DNA of 64,000 bases from Cyclospora cayetanensis (Eukaryota; Apicomplexa; Conoidasida; Eucoccidiorida; Eimeriidae). The notes beneath the pieces are model-generated. The model ran no database searches and was not told the origin of the DNA. It saw nothing but the letters and a program-made list of their open reading frames with translations. A program made the translations under genes and the position numbers. Location: NCBI RefSeq assembly GCF_002999335.1, contig NW_020312358.1, positions 124,001 to 188,000 on the forward strand, in the 5' to 3' direction. Positions 32,538 through 44,798 of the stretch are shown here, one piece after another. How positions within the stretch are numbered: position 1 is the first letter of the stretch; every line of letters starts with the position of its first letter.

Positions 32538-35500
32538 CTAGGGAGTACCCCCAGCGCTCCTTTGGCGTTTCTCAAGTACTCTTGCGCCCCTTGCTTTACC
32601 CTTCGACCCTCCCACTGGCTGTGGCCGCCGCTGCTTCTGGTGCTGCACTCGATCGCTTTCAAGTTCATACAGAAGAAGATAGGCTTGCGTCTTCCTCACC
32701 TCTTCCCAGCAGCTCCGCCTCACGCACACGTCATTCACTACCCACCATACATCCTCCTCTTCAGATGGACCCTCGAAAGGCTCCCACCCGCGTCGGTAGC
32801 AAACATAGTGACCTCCATCGCCGCTTCTGCCTTGATGCTCAATTACAGCACGCAGCGCATACCTCCCCAGTGCGCTTGGAGGATCCCCTCCGGAGTCACA
32901 CAACCAGCCGGATGGTGTACACCCTGCTGCCTGCTGGGAGGACGCCTCAATCATATCTCCTACACTGCTGCAACTGCCTCGTGCAACAGGAGCAGCCGCG
33001 CCGCCCCCCAAATACGGAACAAGAAGACTCTGCAGTTCGAGGGGAAATTCGACGTGGGCCTTAATCTTTACGCTCCCCAGCCTCAACAATGCTTTGTTGT
33101 TGCTGCTGCTGCGCAGCGGATGCGTGCTGCGCGGCAGCTGAAGTAACACCAAAGGGGGGAGGCGCTGAAGGAGGGTCCTGCGATGAGGTGCCCTGCAACG
33201 CCGACAGTAAAAAGGCTCCTGTGGAACGGCACTTGTTGCAGCAGGCGCTCCTGTTGCAGCAGCGTTTGCTGCCTCGGCTGCCACTTCCCTCGTCCGCACG
33301 CGTGTGGCCAGTCGCGTCAAAACCACTCGGGGGGCCCTATGCCGCCGACTCAGGCCTGCGTCTGCATCGCAGGGTTCTGCAACGCGTTCGGACCGCTCAC
33401 CACCCCGTGATAAATCTCTCTTCCCGGCACTGGATGGAATCTTAGGGGCCTCCATGAGATATTCAATGGACTCATCAGCCTCCCCCTCTCTACTCGCGCG
33501 TTTGGACGGCTCTGCGGCTTCACACCCGTGCGTGAGAGTTAAATGAAGACATTCGGCCAGGGTAATGGGCTGGAGCTTGCTGCTGAGGCTGCACCTGCTA
33601 CCCATGAATCTGCTCCTCTCAGGCATCCTTAGCGGCAGGACCCCACAAAAGGCCTCCACTTGCTTCTGTTGGTGCTCTTGCTGCTGTACGTGCTGCTGCT
33701 CCGGGCAGCAACAACAGGGCACAGCCATGTGAACGAGCTCCCCAGATAGGGCATAGTGCAGTCGGCGAGCCAGCAACCCCGCCGCCCGTTGCCTTTCAGC
33801 TGCCGCTAAAGCCGCAGCAGCTTCAGCCGCAGCAACAGAAGCAGACCTGCTACAGCGGCTGTTGCTGCTGCAGCTACTGCTGGTGCTACTAACCCGCACT
33901 GAGGAGCACTCAGGAGAGAGGGCAAACACAGGAGCCTCATCAGTGGCCCCCAGTCCGCGAACTTCCTCCCCTTCCCACTGCAAGGAAGGCGTCAAGGCTC
34001 CTTCCTTGCCATCCAAGATACCCAAATGCGAGTAGCACCGTCCTGCTGTCGCGACATCGGGAGAAGTTATATCCCTCTTCTTGGAGGGCGGGCCTTCAGC
34101 AACCCTCCACGACTGGCTCTTCCTGCCGCCACTGCCTCTAGAGGGAGAGCGGCAGGTTGTCACTAAGCAGCCGCTGGGCAGCAAGTTCGTTGCCGTTTCT
34201 AAGGGCCTCCCTCGCCGGATGGATGAGAGAGACACCGCTGAGGCCCCTTGCGGTCCTCCTTCGTCTTGTAGGCCCCTCAGGGGGGAACGCCTCTCGCCGC
34301 CCTTGACTGGAGTTGCGTTGGCAGAAATAATCAGGGAAGGCAACAAGCTGCTGCCAGACCCTGGCGCCACTCCTGCGACTGCGCTGCTGCTGCCGCCCCT
34401 GTGGCTGCTTTCACCAATTGCAGAGGATTTGGGGGTCTGCAGCTCCGCGAAGATTTGCTCAATCAGAAACCGCCAAATCTCTTCCACATCCTACACGAAC
34501 ACCCTCAACCCCAAACTCTAAGCTACAGGTACTCTTAGGTACACCAACCCTACACCACAGCGTCCGAAAAATCCGAGGCCTACAGATAGCGCCACACTGT
34601 TCTATGCCCCACAGCCAGTAAATTAGCCCTAATCCCAAACCCCGCTCACCAATTCTCTGTCCTCCTTGAAATCTGGATTAACAAGACGCATTTGCTGTAC
34701 AAAAGCTATCGGGTTCAAAATCCTGTGGACGGGGTCTCGCCGCATGCGTTTTAGAGGCGCTTCTTGCGGAAGCCTCCGACTGCAGCTAACAGGAGGCACC
34801 CACGAACCCCGAGACCGCTGGATGCTGTTTGGGGGCCCCGAGGGGGCCCCCCAGCAGCCCCGCCGGCGGCCGCGGGGCCTCCCCGAGGAAGCAGGCTGCT
34901 CTGCTGCCGCAGCTGCAAATGGCTCCCTAGGCCCCCCCCCATATCCGTTACAACTGCTGCTGCTACTGCTGCTACTGCTGCTGCTCCCTTCGTGTGCCTG
35001 GAAGTCCTGAGTCATCTCCGCTAGGATCTGAGACACCTGGAAGTTGATAGGCCTGCGAAAACAAAACCGAACTCTAACGACCCCGGAATCCCGAGAACAA
35101 CCCCCAAAGTTGGTTGGTTTCCCAGTATCAAAACAGTTCAAGTAAGCCCTCTCCACGCGTACCCACACAGAGCCCCTAATACGCGACCCCCAGAAAAAAC
35201 ATATAGTCTCGAAGTGCTGTCTCACGTGTCCTGTGGATTGACAGCATCCACTGCCTTAATGCGCCCCTTGGGAGCGCAGAACCCATTGCTGCCCCAGGCG
35301 GTGGGGGGTACCCCATGGACGAGAAGAGCCTTCCCTTTGTCCCTCCTCTCCAAACCACCGGTCGACACAAACGTTCCAATACTACAACAGTCGGAGCTCC
35401 CCCAACTTCCCTGCTGACCCTCTAGAGAGGGCGCGTAGAGCGTGGAGAATGTGCGGGTGGCGGCGAGGGCCTGAAGAAGCACGTTGAAGCTGCAGGTTCT

Positions 35501-35575
35501 CCCGAGGTTCAGAAGACCGGGGGGAGGCTGGGGGCCTCTGCAGCTACAGAGGCACGTGCTACCCAAAGGCGCCAT
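32538..35575 (-). CDS. Ubiquitin-specific protease (USP, peptidase C19)
   Basis: Cysteine protease that removes ubiquitin from proteins. Exons on the minus strand: 35575-35226, 35052-34650, 34490-32538, in phase, 901 residues. The Cys box is at the very start (PPGLLNLGRTCSFNVLLQAL, catalytic C28), so there is almost no N-terminal region. Exon 2 carries the next family segment (VSQILAEMTQDF; PIAFVQQMRLVNPDF) interrupted by Ser and Gly/Pro/Arg low complexity. Exon 3 opens DVEEIWRFLIEQIF, the position of the usual QQDAHEFL block, here strongly diverged. A long low-complexity insertion with a few Cys pairs follows. The later catalytic half is intact: FYCRRCRAPHRRTLLQRLPP, then the His box GGHYVCYRR (H812), then WWVVNDVCVRR (D838) and TQAYLLLYELE. 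Activity is likely since Cys, His and Asp are present. An earlier start is possible. Confidence 0.9.
34500..34645. repeat. Degenerate telomere-like tract in USP intron 2
   Basis: Scattered CCCTAA/CCCCAAAC-like words (for example AGCCCTAATCCCAAACCCC at 34625-34643) fill much of the 159-bp intron. They resemble the CCCTAAA telomere repeat of coccidia but are heavily diverged. Confidence 0.4.
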
Positions 35576-37336
35576 CACCAACAGGCGCAAGGGCCCCTTA
35601 CAGCGGCTCTGCGCCAGTCCAAAGCCTCGGGGGAAAGAGAGCAGTAACAGAGAAGACGGGAGTCGGGTCGAAGTTGCGACCCTCCAAACACATGACTGAA
35701 GACTTCGTGTACACACCAGCGCCACCCAGAACACACGCAATGGGGACACGCAAGGAAGGGCCCGGCCCCTCCGAAGCCCTGGGAAACACGGGCGAAGCCA
35801 CACGCAATGCGTTCCAGGGAAGTACTGGAAGGCCGAAGGCAACGGATTGGCGCCAGACTCCGCAAGCCGAGAAGACGAAGGCGAGGGAAGCGAAGGAGCC
35901 CACTATACCTTGCCTCTTTGACGGCAAGGCTGCACGGCCCCCGCACGACCGTCTCTGCAAGGGGGCATACAGGTGCCAAGGGGTCCGGTTATACTGGTCT
36001 TCGAAATTGGACGGGCTTGGTAGTTAGTGGGAGGCAGCTCTGCACAGGGATAGAAATTAGCTGTAGAATAAGCCGTATTCGAGCTCCAGAGGTTAACAGC
36101 GACCCGCAGAGCACAGTAAGCAGGCCGTCTCAGTTGGCGTGCGGGATTTGGGAATGGCAGTTGGGGCGGCTGCCCGAGCCATATCTTATGGTGGGGCTCC
36201 AATTCTCTTTAGTGCCAACAACGGTGAGAAATCACCTACAAACCGCAAGTTGCTGAGCAGAAAGAGGTGAGTAAAGTAGAAACTGCTGATGCAGCTGACC
36301 GTACCCGAGAGTGGGGGTGAGAGGCTATAGGATGCGCGGTGTTTGGATTGCTGTCATGTATCCTTCTAGTAGTTCTTTTCCTACTTTGATTTTGATTTGT
36401 TGTAAATAAGCGTTTTTTAACCGCAAACCGATATTTTTTTAGAGAGTCTGTGCCGCTTGTTGCTACTAGTGTCACTCCCTTCTGAGCGCGGCACTAGATA
36501 CGGACAGGAGCAGCTATGGGTTGCTTCAGGGGGTCATGGAGAACTAAATCAATCCTTGGTTGCGTCTTCGTGTTGCACTTATGGTTATCATGGGGGACCT
36601 GCTCTTTCACAGCAGCATAATAAGGAAACGAACGCGTTGTCGCACCTCTGTGCGAACCCAGATGCAGTTAAGAGCGACTGACATCTAAATGGCATCCTAA
36701 AATCTCAGTAACAGCATTTGCTGCGCGTTTGTGACTGATTACCCCAGAGTGTCTGCACTCCAATTCTTTCGACATACGCATCTTCTACGCTCGAAACGAG
36801 TTTGTTATTCTCCAATACTGTAGTATCTATCCTTCCCGCGCACTCGTGTGCTCCGTGCTTCGCACGGAAACAACACACGGGGAGAGAGATAGAGCAACTG
36901 AACGAGAGAGGATGAGGGCACTCAGAAGAGGATGAGAGAGAGGGGCTGCTGCTGAGAGGTTTTCAGTGGAAGGCTATTTTGGGGGCTCCGCGGTTGCAAG
37001 TGATCTTCCGAGGCGGGGCCCCCGAGGAGTCGCCGGAGGTGCGAGGGTGTATGGGTAGTATAGTCCTCGTGTTAAAGCTTTCTGTTAAATTCATCGCTGG
37101 TTTTCTCTATTGTGGAAATGGGGCGGCCACAGAAACGCGCCTGTTGGTTGTTTTCATGCATATGCCGGTTGTAGCGGGCTACGATATATTCGAACACTTC
37201 CTACTACACCATTTATTTCATATAAGAATCAGTAAAGTATTGGCAAGCTGGTTTGCCTGTTGGTATATCCCATGTATACTAGAGTACTATTAACAGAAGG
37301 AAACAATGAATGTGTGCGTGTGATTTGATGCTGCGT

Positions 37337-37354
37337 GCAACTAGCTGTGAATGC
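37337..37354 (+). repeat. Dispersed short repeat, copy 2
   Basis: GCAACTAGCTGTGAATGC, the fullest match to the core seen at 7582, 49961 (inverted) and 53366. Confidence 0.5.
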
Positions 37355-37931
37355 ACGGAGTGCATAGGGGGGGCAGGTACGCGTGCCCTAGGTGTTTCTT
37401 TCCCCTCATGTGGGCAGATCTTAATACTGCTGGTAGGGAAACGGAGGGGCAATATAGAAGAACACTCAGTGGCTTTCGATTGAATTGCATTAACTTTCGG
37501 GTAAAGGGTCTCCCTACGGGGACCTTGATAAAGCTTTAGTGTAGAGAACATGAATAAGGAGGTAATGTGAACTGTTCCGTCTTAATAAGGAGGCCCGTAG
37601 CCGACATAGCTGAAGCTGGAATTGAATTAATATCGTAAAAGAAGGAATGCGCTTTCCCCTTTCTTCCTCCCCCATGATGCCAGGGTTAAAGACGAGGGAC
37701 ACGTGGACTGAACCCATTTCGCAGAACGGTCCAATTACCTTCGAACAGTCCCCTTCTCTTATCGCATATATGCACGCTGTAGATCCTAATTGTGTAGCAC
37801 GAGGCGCTGTCCCATTGAAAATTGAATGGACCTTACGGCATGGCTCTCGATGTATTGTGGTCAATCCTGATTTTAGTGCAACGTAGTGGGCGGTTAGCAC
37901 TCTGAGAGCACCCCAGCAGTGTACTTCTGCC

Positions 37932-37990
37932 TCGCGCGTGCTAAGAAGAAATGTTGTGATGCGCGCGTGCTAAGAAGAAGTGTTGTGGTG
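37932..37990 (+). repeat. 29-30 bp direct duplication
   Basis: Two adjacent copies of CGCGCGTGCTAAGAAGAA followed by TGTTGTG differ at two or three positions. It is non-coding and looks like a recent slippage or unequal-exchange product. Confidence 0.8.
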
Positions 37991-39918
37991 TTTTGTCCAA
38001 TGTAGTTTTGGGCACAAGCAGGAGCGTTGTTCGACCCATGGTCGCCTTCTGCCTTCTATTACCAGCAGAACTGTATTGCAATCCCTTAGCGAAAATAGAA
38101 GACTCTGTCTCCTTCTTGAGCATCGTAATTACAGTAAAACTAAAAACCAAGGAATCACGCTGAGACGGCTTTATAGGCTTCTCCACGTAGTACAGGTTGA
38201 AGGCAACCTCTGCGCATAGAATCCTAATGGTTTCAGGGCACAAAGAAGGTTCCAGCCAATTTAGTGCAAACGTATTGATATGGTCTTTCTTCTTCGCACT
38301 CCTTAGCCTGTAGTGCTTTCCCACATCCACACTAGCACATGTGAAGACGATAGTCGACAGCGTCGTAACTACATAAGTTTGTCAACCCTGAGCATTTTAC
38401 ACGCATCTCTAAGCACCACCCAGCTTTTCCTTGAACAATGCCTCTGCTTAAGGTGATAGGTGTCCTTGGGGAGCAGTAGAAGGCAAGCATTCCTTAGTGT
38501 GACGCCGGGCCGTTATGGCAATAGCAGGTCCAGAAATGTGCACTAACAAACACAGTGGACCGCTTAAATTGGAAAAGTCGTGTTTCCGTATCTTTAATGG
38601 TGCAAACTAGTGAGCTGAATGCGATCTGTCTGACTGTAAGCCTCTCTCTGGTTCACACTTGTCATGCCATGGTCAACGTGTAGGCCGGTGCTCACCACGA
38701 CACATGACTTATTAAAAACCACAGATTATCTGTGGTAAGCCTTCTAGGCAACTCATAAAGCTTCCAGATTCAAAAAGTTTAGCTACTAATTGGGTGTGGT
38801 CACTCTCAGAGTAGGAGTAAAATGTTCATATTTTGAAACCCTGTGTACCACCATGTAGATGCTTCATTGACTCACAATTTCCGAAGTTTCAACAAGAAAA
38901 TTCTTCTTTATGCCATGCACGAAGGTTGTATAAACACCAAGTTTGTTTGACTTGGTTACCCCATTTTTTTTCAGGGCCACCACGGAGGAATCTAATCTTC
39001 GGAGCCAAAAAAGACCTGGGGACTTCTGCACTGTACCGTGGGCTCAACCACTCCCCGGAAAGGCATGTCAATATGGTTAATGCAGCCCTGACGACGGCAC
39101 GAAGCAATAGTACAAAACTGGTGTAATTTATGCTTCGTTAGAGCCAAGGCTGGAAATTGCCGAAGTAGAATACTTCGGGATCCTCCCATTCCTGACTTTG
39201 GCAGAAACACCAGCTGGTGTCCTGTTTTTCCTTGTCCTTTAAACTGCTGCCTTCAAGCCTCTAGCGCAAACCACTTACTCCCTGCTCACAGCGCTGCGTT
39301 GGAACATCAAGAGGGGCCGGATGTACAGGGGCTGTAGTACGTTTGTTTCAAGGCACGTGATATATTTTCCTTGGTAAATCTGCTGCTTACAAGCTTCAGG
39401 TCTCATTCTCGAGAGTTGCGAGGCCATTGCAAATTGTCGAAGTGTAGCGATGGCTTGCATTGGTACATCGTGCTGTAGGCTGACGGTAAATTCACGCCGG
39501 TAGGTGTCATAGACGACACGTCACTCAATTCTCCTGCTATGATAACTCTCCTTTTCGATGCCTAATTCCCATCCCAATGGGTCTCGCTGTTTCTAACCAT
39601 GAAATGCCTGTGTAAACACGCGGGCTCAAAAGGTTGAACAGGATTGCCCATCGCTTGCAAATCAATAAGGCCCTTGACGGCCACTGTTTACAGCACCATC
39701 TGTTTACTTATTTAGGTTTGCTTTCTCGCTAGATATAGGTGAAGTCAAATGTTCCCACATTGAGGAGACTTTCTCGCGCGACATCGTGTGGCCATAGCAA
39801 CTCATGGTTCCTCTTTCTTATCCCCTTCTTTATTCCGGTTTTTTTAGTATTAGTAAATGCTAGGGAGGTGAAAATTCGTGTCTGTAGCCCCTCACGATTC
39901 TCCACGATCCATGGAACT

Positions 39919-39947
39919 CTGGGGCCCCCCAGGGTGGGGGGCCCCAG
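39919..39947. repeat. Perfect GC-rich hairpin, 12-bp arms
   Basis: CTGGGGCCCCCC, a 5-base loop AGGGT, then GGGGGGCCCCAG: a perfect inverted repeat, followed by another AGGGCCCCCC that could pair alternatively. It lies in a non-coding stretch 330 bp upstream of SCO1. Confidence 0.9.
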
Positions 39948-40279
39948 GGCCCCCCTTCACCTTTGCGAGGGGAGTGTTGAGCGGACGCGGTGAGTTTGCC
40001 CCTCTCTTTCTGATGCATTCTTTTTAATACCACAATTTTCCGCACCGTTGACACTCAAGGGCGCCATGGACTCGGTAGCTAAAGGAATGAGAGATACAGC
40101 ACAACAAGCACAAACAACCGCGAAGGAAGGCAGCTGGTGGCTGCACTAGGCACAAACCGCACGACCAAGGACAAGAACTGGCACAAATCGAAACTTGTGT
40201 TGCTCCCTGGAGTCACGCATTCCAAGTTTTTATTCTCCCAGCCCGCCGCAGCAGCGCCCGGAAGGACGACGGAGACAGC

Positions 40280-43200
40280 ATGACACTCCCCATGCTGCGG
40301 CTCCGTTTGAAGCGTCTTCTGTCGCGCGCAGCGGACTGGCGAAGGCCCAGGGAGTCTGGTGTATTTGCTCCTCTGTGGGAGCCCTTTAGAAAGGCGCCGC
40401 TTTCGGGTAGGTGGTATTGCAGCATCACGAGCACCAATCGCTGGAGTGCCCCTCAGTGCAACCCCCCCCAATGGCAACAGCCAAGATTGGTGCGCCTTAG
40501 CAACAGGAGCCGCGATTTCTCGTCTCAACGGCAGCCGCAGCCCCCTTCCTCAGGAGACCCTCAAGAGCCGCCGCACCGCCAGCAGCCTCAGCATCCGGAG
40601 GCGACCGAGCAGGAAAAACTGCAGCAGGTAGCAGAGCGCCAGCAGTCGCAGGATTCCTTATTGGATGCGAACGACTGTTCTGCGGGGGCTCCTGCAGCGG
40701 CAGCCACAACGACAGCTGCACGCACTGTAGCCGCAGCTGCGGCAGCCGCTGCTCGGCCGGATCTGCATGCCTTGCGCTTCCCAAGTGTCGAAGCAGCAGC
40801 GGCTCGTGTTGCGCATCGCCATGAGATAGAGGCAGCAGCAACAGCAGCAGCAGCGGCTACTGCCGTTGCGGGCCAAATTCCCCCCAAAGCGTCGCTTCCC
40901 CCTTCATCGCCGCGCCTCGTTACGTGGAGAGTGGCACTTCTCTGCAGCACCGTCTGCGGGTAGGTATCGGGCAGCTCCTTAGGAAAAACACACGCATACC
41001 GCACCAGCCTCTCTGCTAGGCGGGCATTCTGCTGCTTCTGGAGGACGCCTATGAGGGAGTCTGGCGGCCAAACTTCTCGCGTGGTGTTAGGCGTGTCGCT
41101 ATCGTTGCCCTGCAGCCGCTGCTGTTGAGGGGGTGTGTGCCGCAGAGCCATGACGGCGCTTGTCTTTTTTCAGATGGAACGGAAGAAAAAGCAGAAAGCG
41201 GGTAAATCTGAGGGCTCTTCCTAGGAATTCCTTTGGCTCAAGGTGGCTAATTACTGCGCCCTTTTATTCCGGTGCATGTAAACGTGTGCGCTTTCGCTGG
41301 CGGGCGGCCCTTCATTGTCAGCAGTGCTGCTCTTCTCCGCAGCTTCCTCTGACCTCGTCTGCATCCCCTCTCCCCGCCCCTTGCCGTGCTTGAAAGCTTT
41401 GGGGTTCCTTGCGCGTTTAGAGGCACCAAAGTTCTTTTCACGTTGGACCCTCCTTCCTAGCGGCAGAAGGGGCTTGGCCGTACATCTGTAGCGCCTGCCT
41501 TGCACACACGAACGCGCATGCGCTGTCTACCTCCCTTCACTCGCGTATCATTCTCTCTCGGTCTCCTGTGACCTCTTTCATCTTCCTTTCTTGCTGCGGC
41601 TCATTGCCGCCTCCTGCGTTGGGCTTGCCCTGCTAGCCATCCGCTCACGTTTGCTTATCTCGCTCTGCTTGTGCCTGTGTGTGCAGCCATCACGGAGAGC
41701 ATATCTGTTGGGAAGCCCCTGTTGGGGGGCCCCTGGACGCTCGTGGATGGGAAGGGCGCTCTATGCAGCAGCAGCGACTTTGGGGGCAAGTACCAGCTTG
41801 TTTATTTCGGGTTTACGTTCTGCCCAGATATCTGCCCCAAGGAGCTCGAGAAGCTCGCACAGGTCATCGAAATTATTGGTACTCTCTTGAACACCCTATA
41901 CCCTACGTGCTAGGTTCTTCAAAGCCAGAATTTTTATAGCTGCGCTACCACCACCAGACCGCCGCCACTAATAATAATGCAGCAGTATATACATATATGT
42001 ATACATATATATATGTACCCCACACACAGAGCCAATGCGCAAGCCTTCACCGACCTCAAACTCGATGCTTTCATGAAAATATGAAACGTCCTTTCCCCCA
42101 TTTCTCCGAGTTTTTCTGATACACCAGCGCAACAAAATACCCTCGTGCTGACGACGTACCAGTTTTCGGGGCTGGGGCTCTCCCTGTGGGGGCTTCGCTT
42201 CCCGGGTAAAAGATTTGGGGTGTCCAGGAAATGGCGTTTCCTTTGCGCTTTTGTTGCAGACAAGGAATACGGGGAGATCGTGCAGCCCATCTTCATTACA
42301 GGTGCCCTCCAGATCGCACTTTTTGTCTTCTATTCAAGTCTTCACCTCCCCGGTGCTGGCCTTTTGCGTTTTAAGCATCGGTTGCTGTACGCGCTGCGGT
42401 GTCTGCCTGTCGGGGCACGCATTGCCTGTTCTCTGTCTCCTCCGTTCAATGTCTCCTCTTCCGACCCCCGAATATGGTTCTGCTCCTCTCGAAGTCTTGT
42501 AGTTTATCGCATCGTTGGGTTTCAGGTGGCCTGTCTGCATCTTTTTGAATTATCTGCACGTTTTCCATGCTGCTGCAAAGCGGTGTCTCTCCTCGAATTA
42601 GATCTTTCTCCTTTCGTGTGCACCTCTACTCTGTGGCCCTGTCTGTCTCCCAGTGCATCTTTTGATTCATTTCCTCCCTGCAGTGCGTTTACTCCTATCT
42701 CCTCCTGACCGCTGTCTAGTCCCACACCTCCTTATTATGCTTTCTCTTACCCCGCAGTCGACCCCGCAAGAGACACGGTGGCTCAGGTGGCCGACTATTG
42801 CAAGGAGTTTCATCCACGACTCATTGGCTTGACCGGGACGCCGGTGAGGACCCGCCGTGTGCTGCACGTAGATCGCTATTTCTGCGGTTTCCCCTGGACG
42901 ACTACTGCTGCTGTTGACTGTTGCGCCTGATGACGCAAAAGGATGTATCGCCGAATGCGCCATTTGCAGTAGGTGCTGCAGGCCCTTCGCTACTGCACTT
43001 TGCTGGTGTGAAGTCTCGCATGTGTGAATTTTAGGGGCAGATAAAGGACGTGACGCGGAAGTTTAGAGTGTACTTCAACGAAACTGCGCGAACTGGCGAC
43101 GACGAATACCTCGTGGACCACTCGATTATCCAATATTTCATGGGTAATTTTAGTTGCACGCTTTAGATCTCGGATTTTATTGATAATATCTCTGCGATTC

Positions 43201-43475
43201 TCTTCTCCCCGCTTTTCGTAGATGTGCTACCGCAGCTTACCAACCATGGAGAGACTGTCGCAACTTGGGTTGAGCATTTGGGGTTCGGAGTTTTACGGCT
43301 AACGTGGTTCCTTTCAGGACGCGACGGCTCCTTCAAGGATTTCTTCGGACAGAATATGACGACACGCGAAGTGGCGCAGAAGATTGGGCAGCATATAAAG
43401 GCTGACCAGCTCAAAGGAGAGAAGAAACGCCGTAAGGCCACACCCAAAAACCTGGCCCCTAGCTCCAGGATGTAG
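40280..43475 (+). CDS. SCO1: SCO1 copper chaperone for cytochrome c oxidase
   Basis: Inner-membrane mitochondrial protein that delivers copper to the CuA site of cytochrome oxidase subunit 2. Exons: 40280-40959, 41146-41201, 41687-41878, 42260-42301, 42758-42843, 43035-43143, 43318-43475, all in phase, 440 residues. The N-terminus ([20 protein letters not shown]) is a basic amphipathic presequence, followed by about 180 residues rich in Gln, Pro and Ala. The exon 1/2 junction restores a single membrane helix ([20 protein letters not shown]) equivalent to that of human SCO1. The thioredoxin-like domain has [16 protein letters not shown], the copper-binding FTFCPDIC (C291, C295), [15 protein letters not shown] and the copper-ligand His in YLVDHSII (H381), then [12 protein letters not shown]. 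All metal ligands are present. The long low-complexity linker is unusual. Confidence 0.94.
41985..42018. repeat. TA-rich palindromic tract in SCO1 intron 3
   Basis: Alternating TATATACATATATG/TATACATATATATATG sequence. Similar tracts occur near 7224, 20555, 21735 and 57925, all in introns or intergenic DNA. Confidence 0.6.
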
Positions 43476-44798
43476 AGGACCCTTGTCTTTAAGCCTAAAT
43501 TATCGTACATATACAGGTCGCACACTTCTATTGGAATCGCTTTTATCAGCGGAGGCCTCCTTAGTCGCTGCGGTTTGTTTTCTAAAATCTAGGTTGTCGT
43601 TTGCGCGTGTGTCGTGTCCTGTAGAGGAAGCGGAGGCGGATGAGGACTGACACTTCTGCGAACTCTTTGCTGCGTCTTTAAAAGGAAATAAACGAAGACT
43701 TAGGAATCAGGAACTCCAGTAAAATAGCTTGTACAGCAGTAACACCCGCAGTGGCACGCGGTGCCTGCCGGAGCCGTCTGCTACTCCATCCGGTCCGCTG
43801 GGCTTCCCAACTGTCTTACTCAGGTGTACTAAGAAACGTAATCCTCAGTGAGCCCTATTTTATGTGGGCGCGACCCTTTTGCTCCGCTGTTTCTTACTGC
43901 CGGACGGCCCCACACGCACGACCGCAGTCCCCTGATGAGCCCCAGGTGCCTGGGCGTCCTCTCTAGGTTTAAAATGCTTTTTTGTCAACAAATACTTAAT
44001 CTGAAATATCAGCAAACCTGGCTGTGGAATTTCAGCTTCTAGGGCTAAGGGCCCAGAGTTAAACTTTGAGGTGCAAGAGGGCCGACGACACACGACTGTT
44101 GCTACGTGGTGTCGCCGAAGGACCGGTCCTCTGAGCTGACGGCCATTAGGCCTCTTGATTCTGTGGCTTCACACTTGATGCATTGGGCTTAGTGCTTGGC
44201 ATCTGTGATGCATCTACAGCTTGCCCGTATTTCCTTAGGGTTTAGCAGCTGGGAGATGTAGATAAGCCCCAGGGTCACTTTGGGGTTCCTCCTTCCGGGC
44301 CCTCGACTTGCCGCTTCCGCTGCGTCTTCTCCGAATTTGTCACGCCTTTTGGGCTGCCTTCGTCGAAAGTTTCGGAAGAGTCTGCTAGATAGATGCTACG
44401 GAAAACGAGTTCTGAGCCCGAGGACCCGGGGCCGCATACTTGTGCGCGAGAGCAAGTTTGGCTGTCAGGCCCGTTCATTCGCTGCATACTCAACGCGCCA
44501 TTAGGCACGAAAATTCAGGAGTACAATGCTAATATATAAGCATGTTGATATACGGGCTTGCACACATCCATCTCCGAGACGCTGTGTAGCACCAAGGGAC
44601 TCACCGCATCAGAGCAAAGGCCTGACGGTCAGTCTCTCCCCTCAAGAGCACATACGCAGCTCTATGTGCACCATAGATTCATGCCAAGGACCTTAGAACG
44701 GCAGTTTCATACAGTAACCATTAGCGCGTATTCTGTACATCAAAGCGCCTCATCACCCACGCCTTACCATCAGCGCCTCCCTATGAAGCAAGAAAAAG
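43476..44798. other. Intergenic, nothing recognised
   Basis: 1.3 kb between SCO1 and the coiled-coil gene. Only short frames occur. A telomere-like word (TTAGGGTTTAG) sits at 44236-44246. It presumably includes the promoter of the downstream gene. Confidence 0.55.

Larger units (their letters stand above)
35576..40279. other. Gene-poor stretch between USP and SCO1
   Basis: About 4.7 kb. Frames such as 37941-38330 (minus, 129 codons) and 37514-37900 (minus) are within chance length and match no family I know. The stretch holds a dispersed repeat copy (37337), a direct duplication (37932-37990) and a strong GC hairpin (39919-39947). The first few hundred bases should be USP 5' leader and promoter. 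Confidence 0.5.

Noticed and set aside
37941..38330. 129-codon minus-strand ORF that reads like a soluble protein
   Set aside because: Length is within chance, no family is recognised and no flanking exon could be joined in phase.
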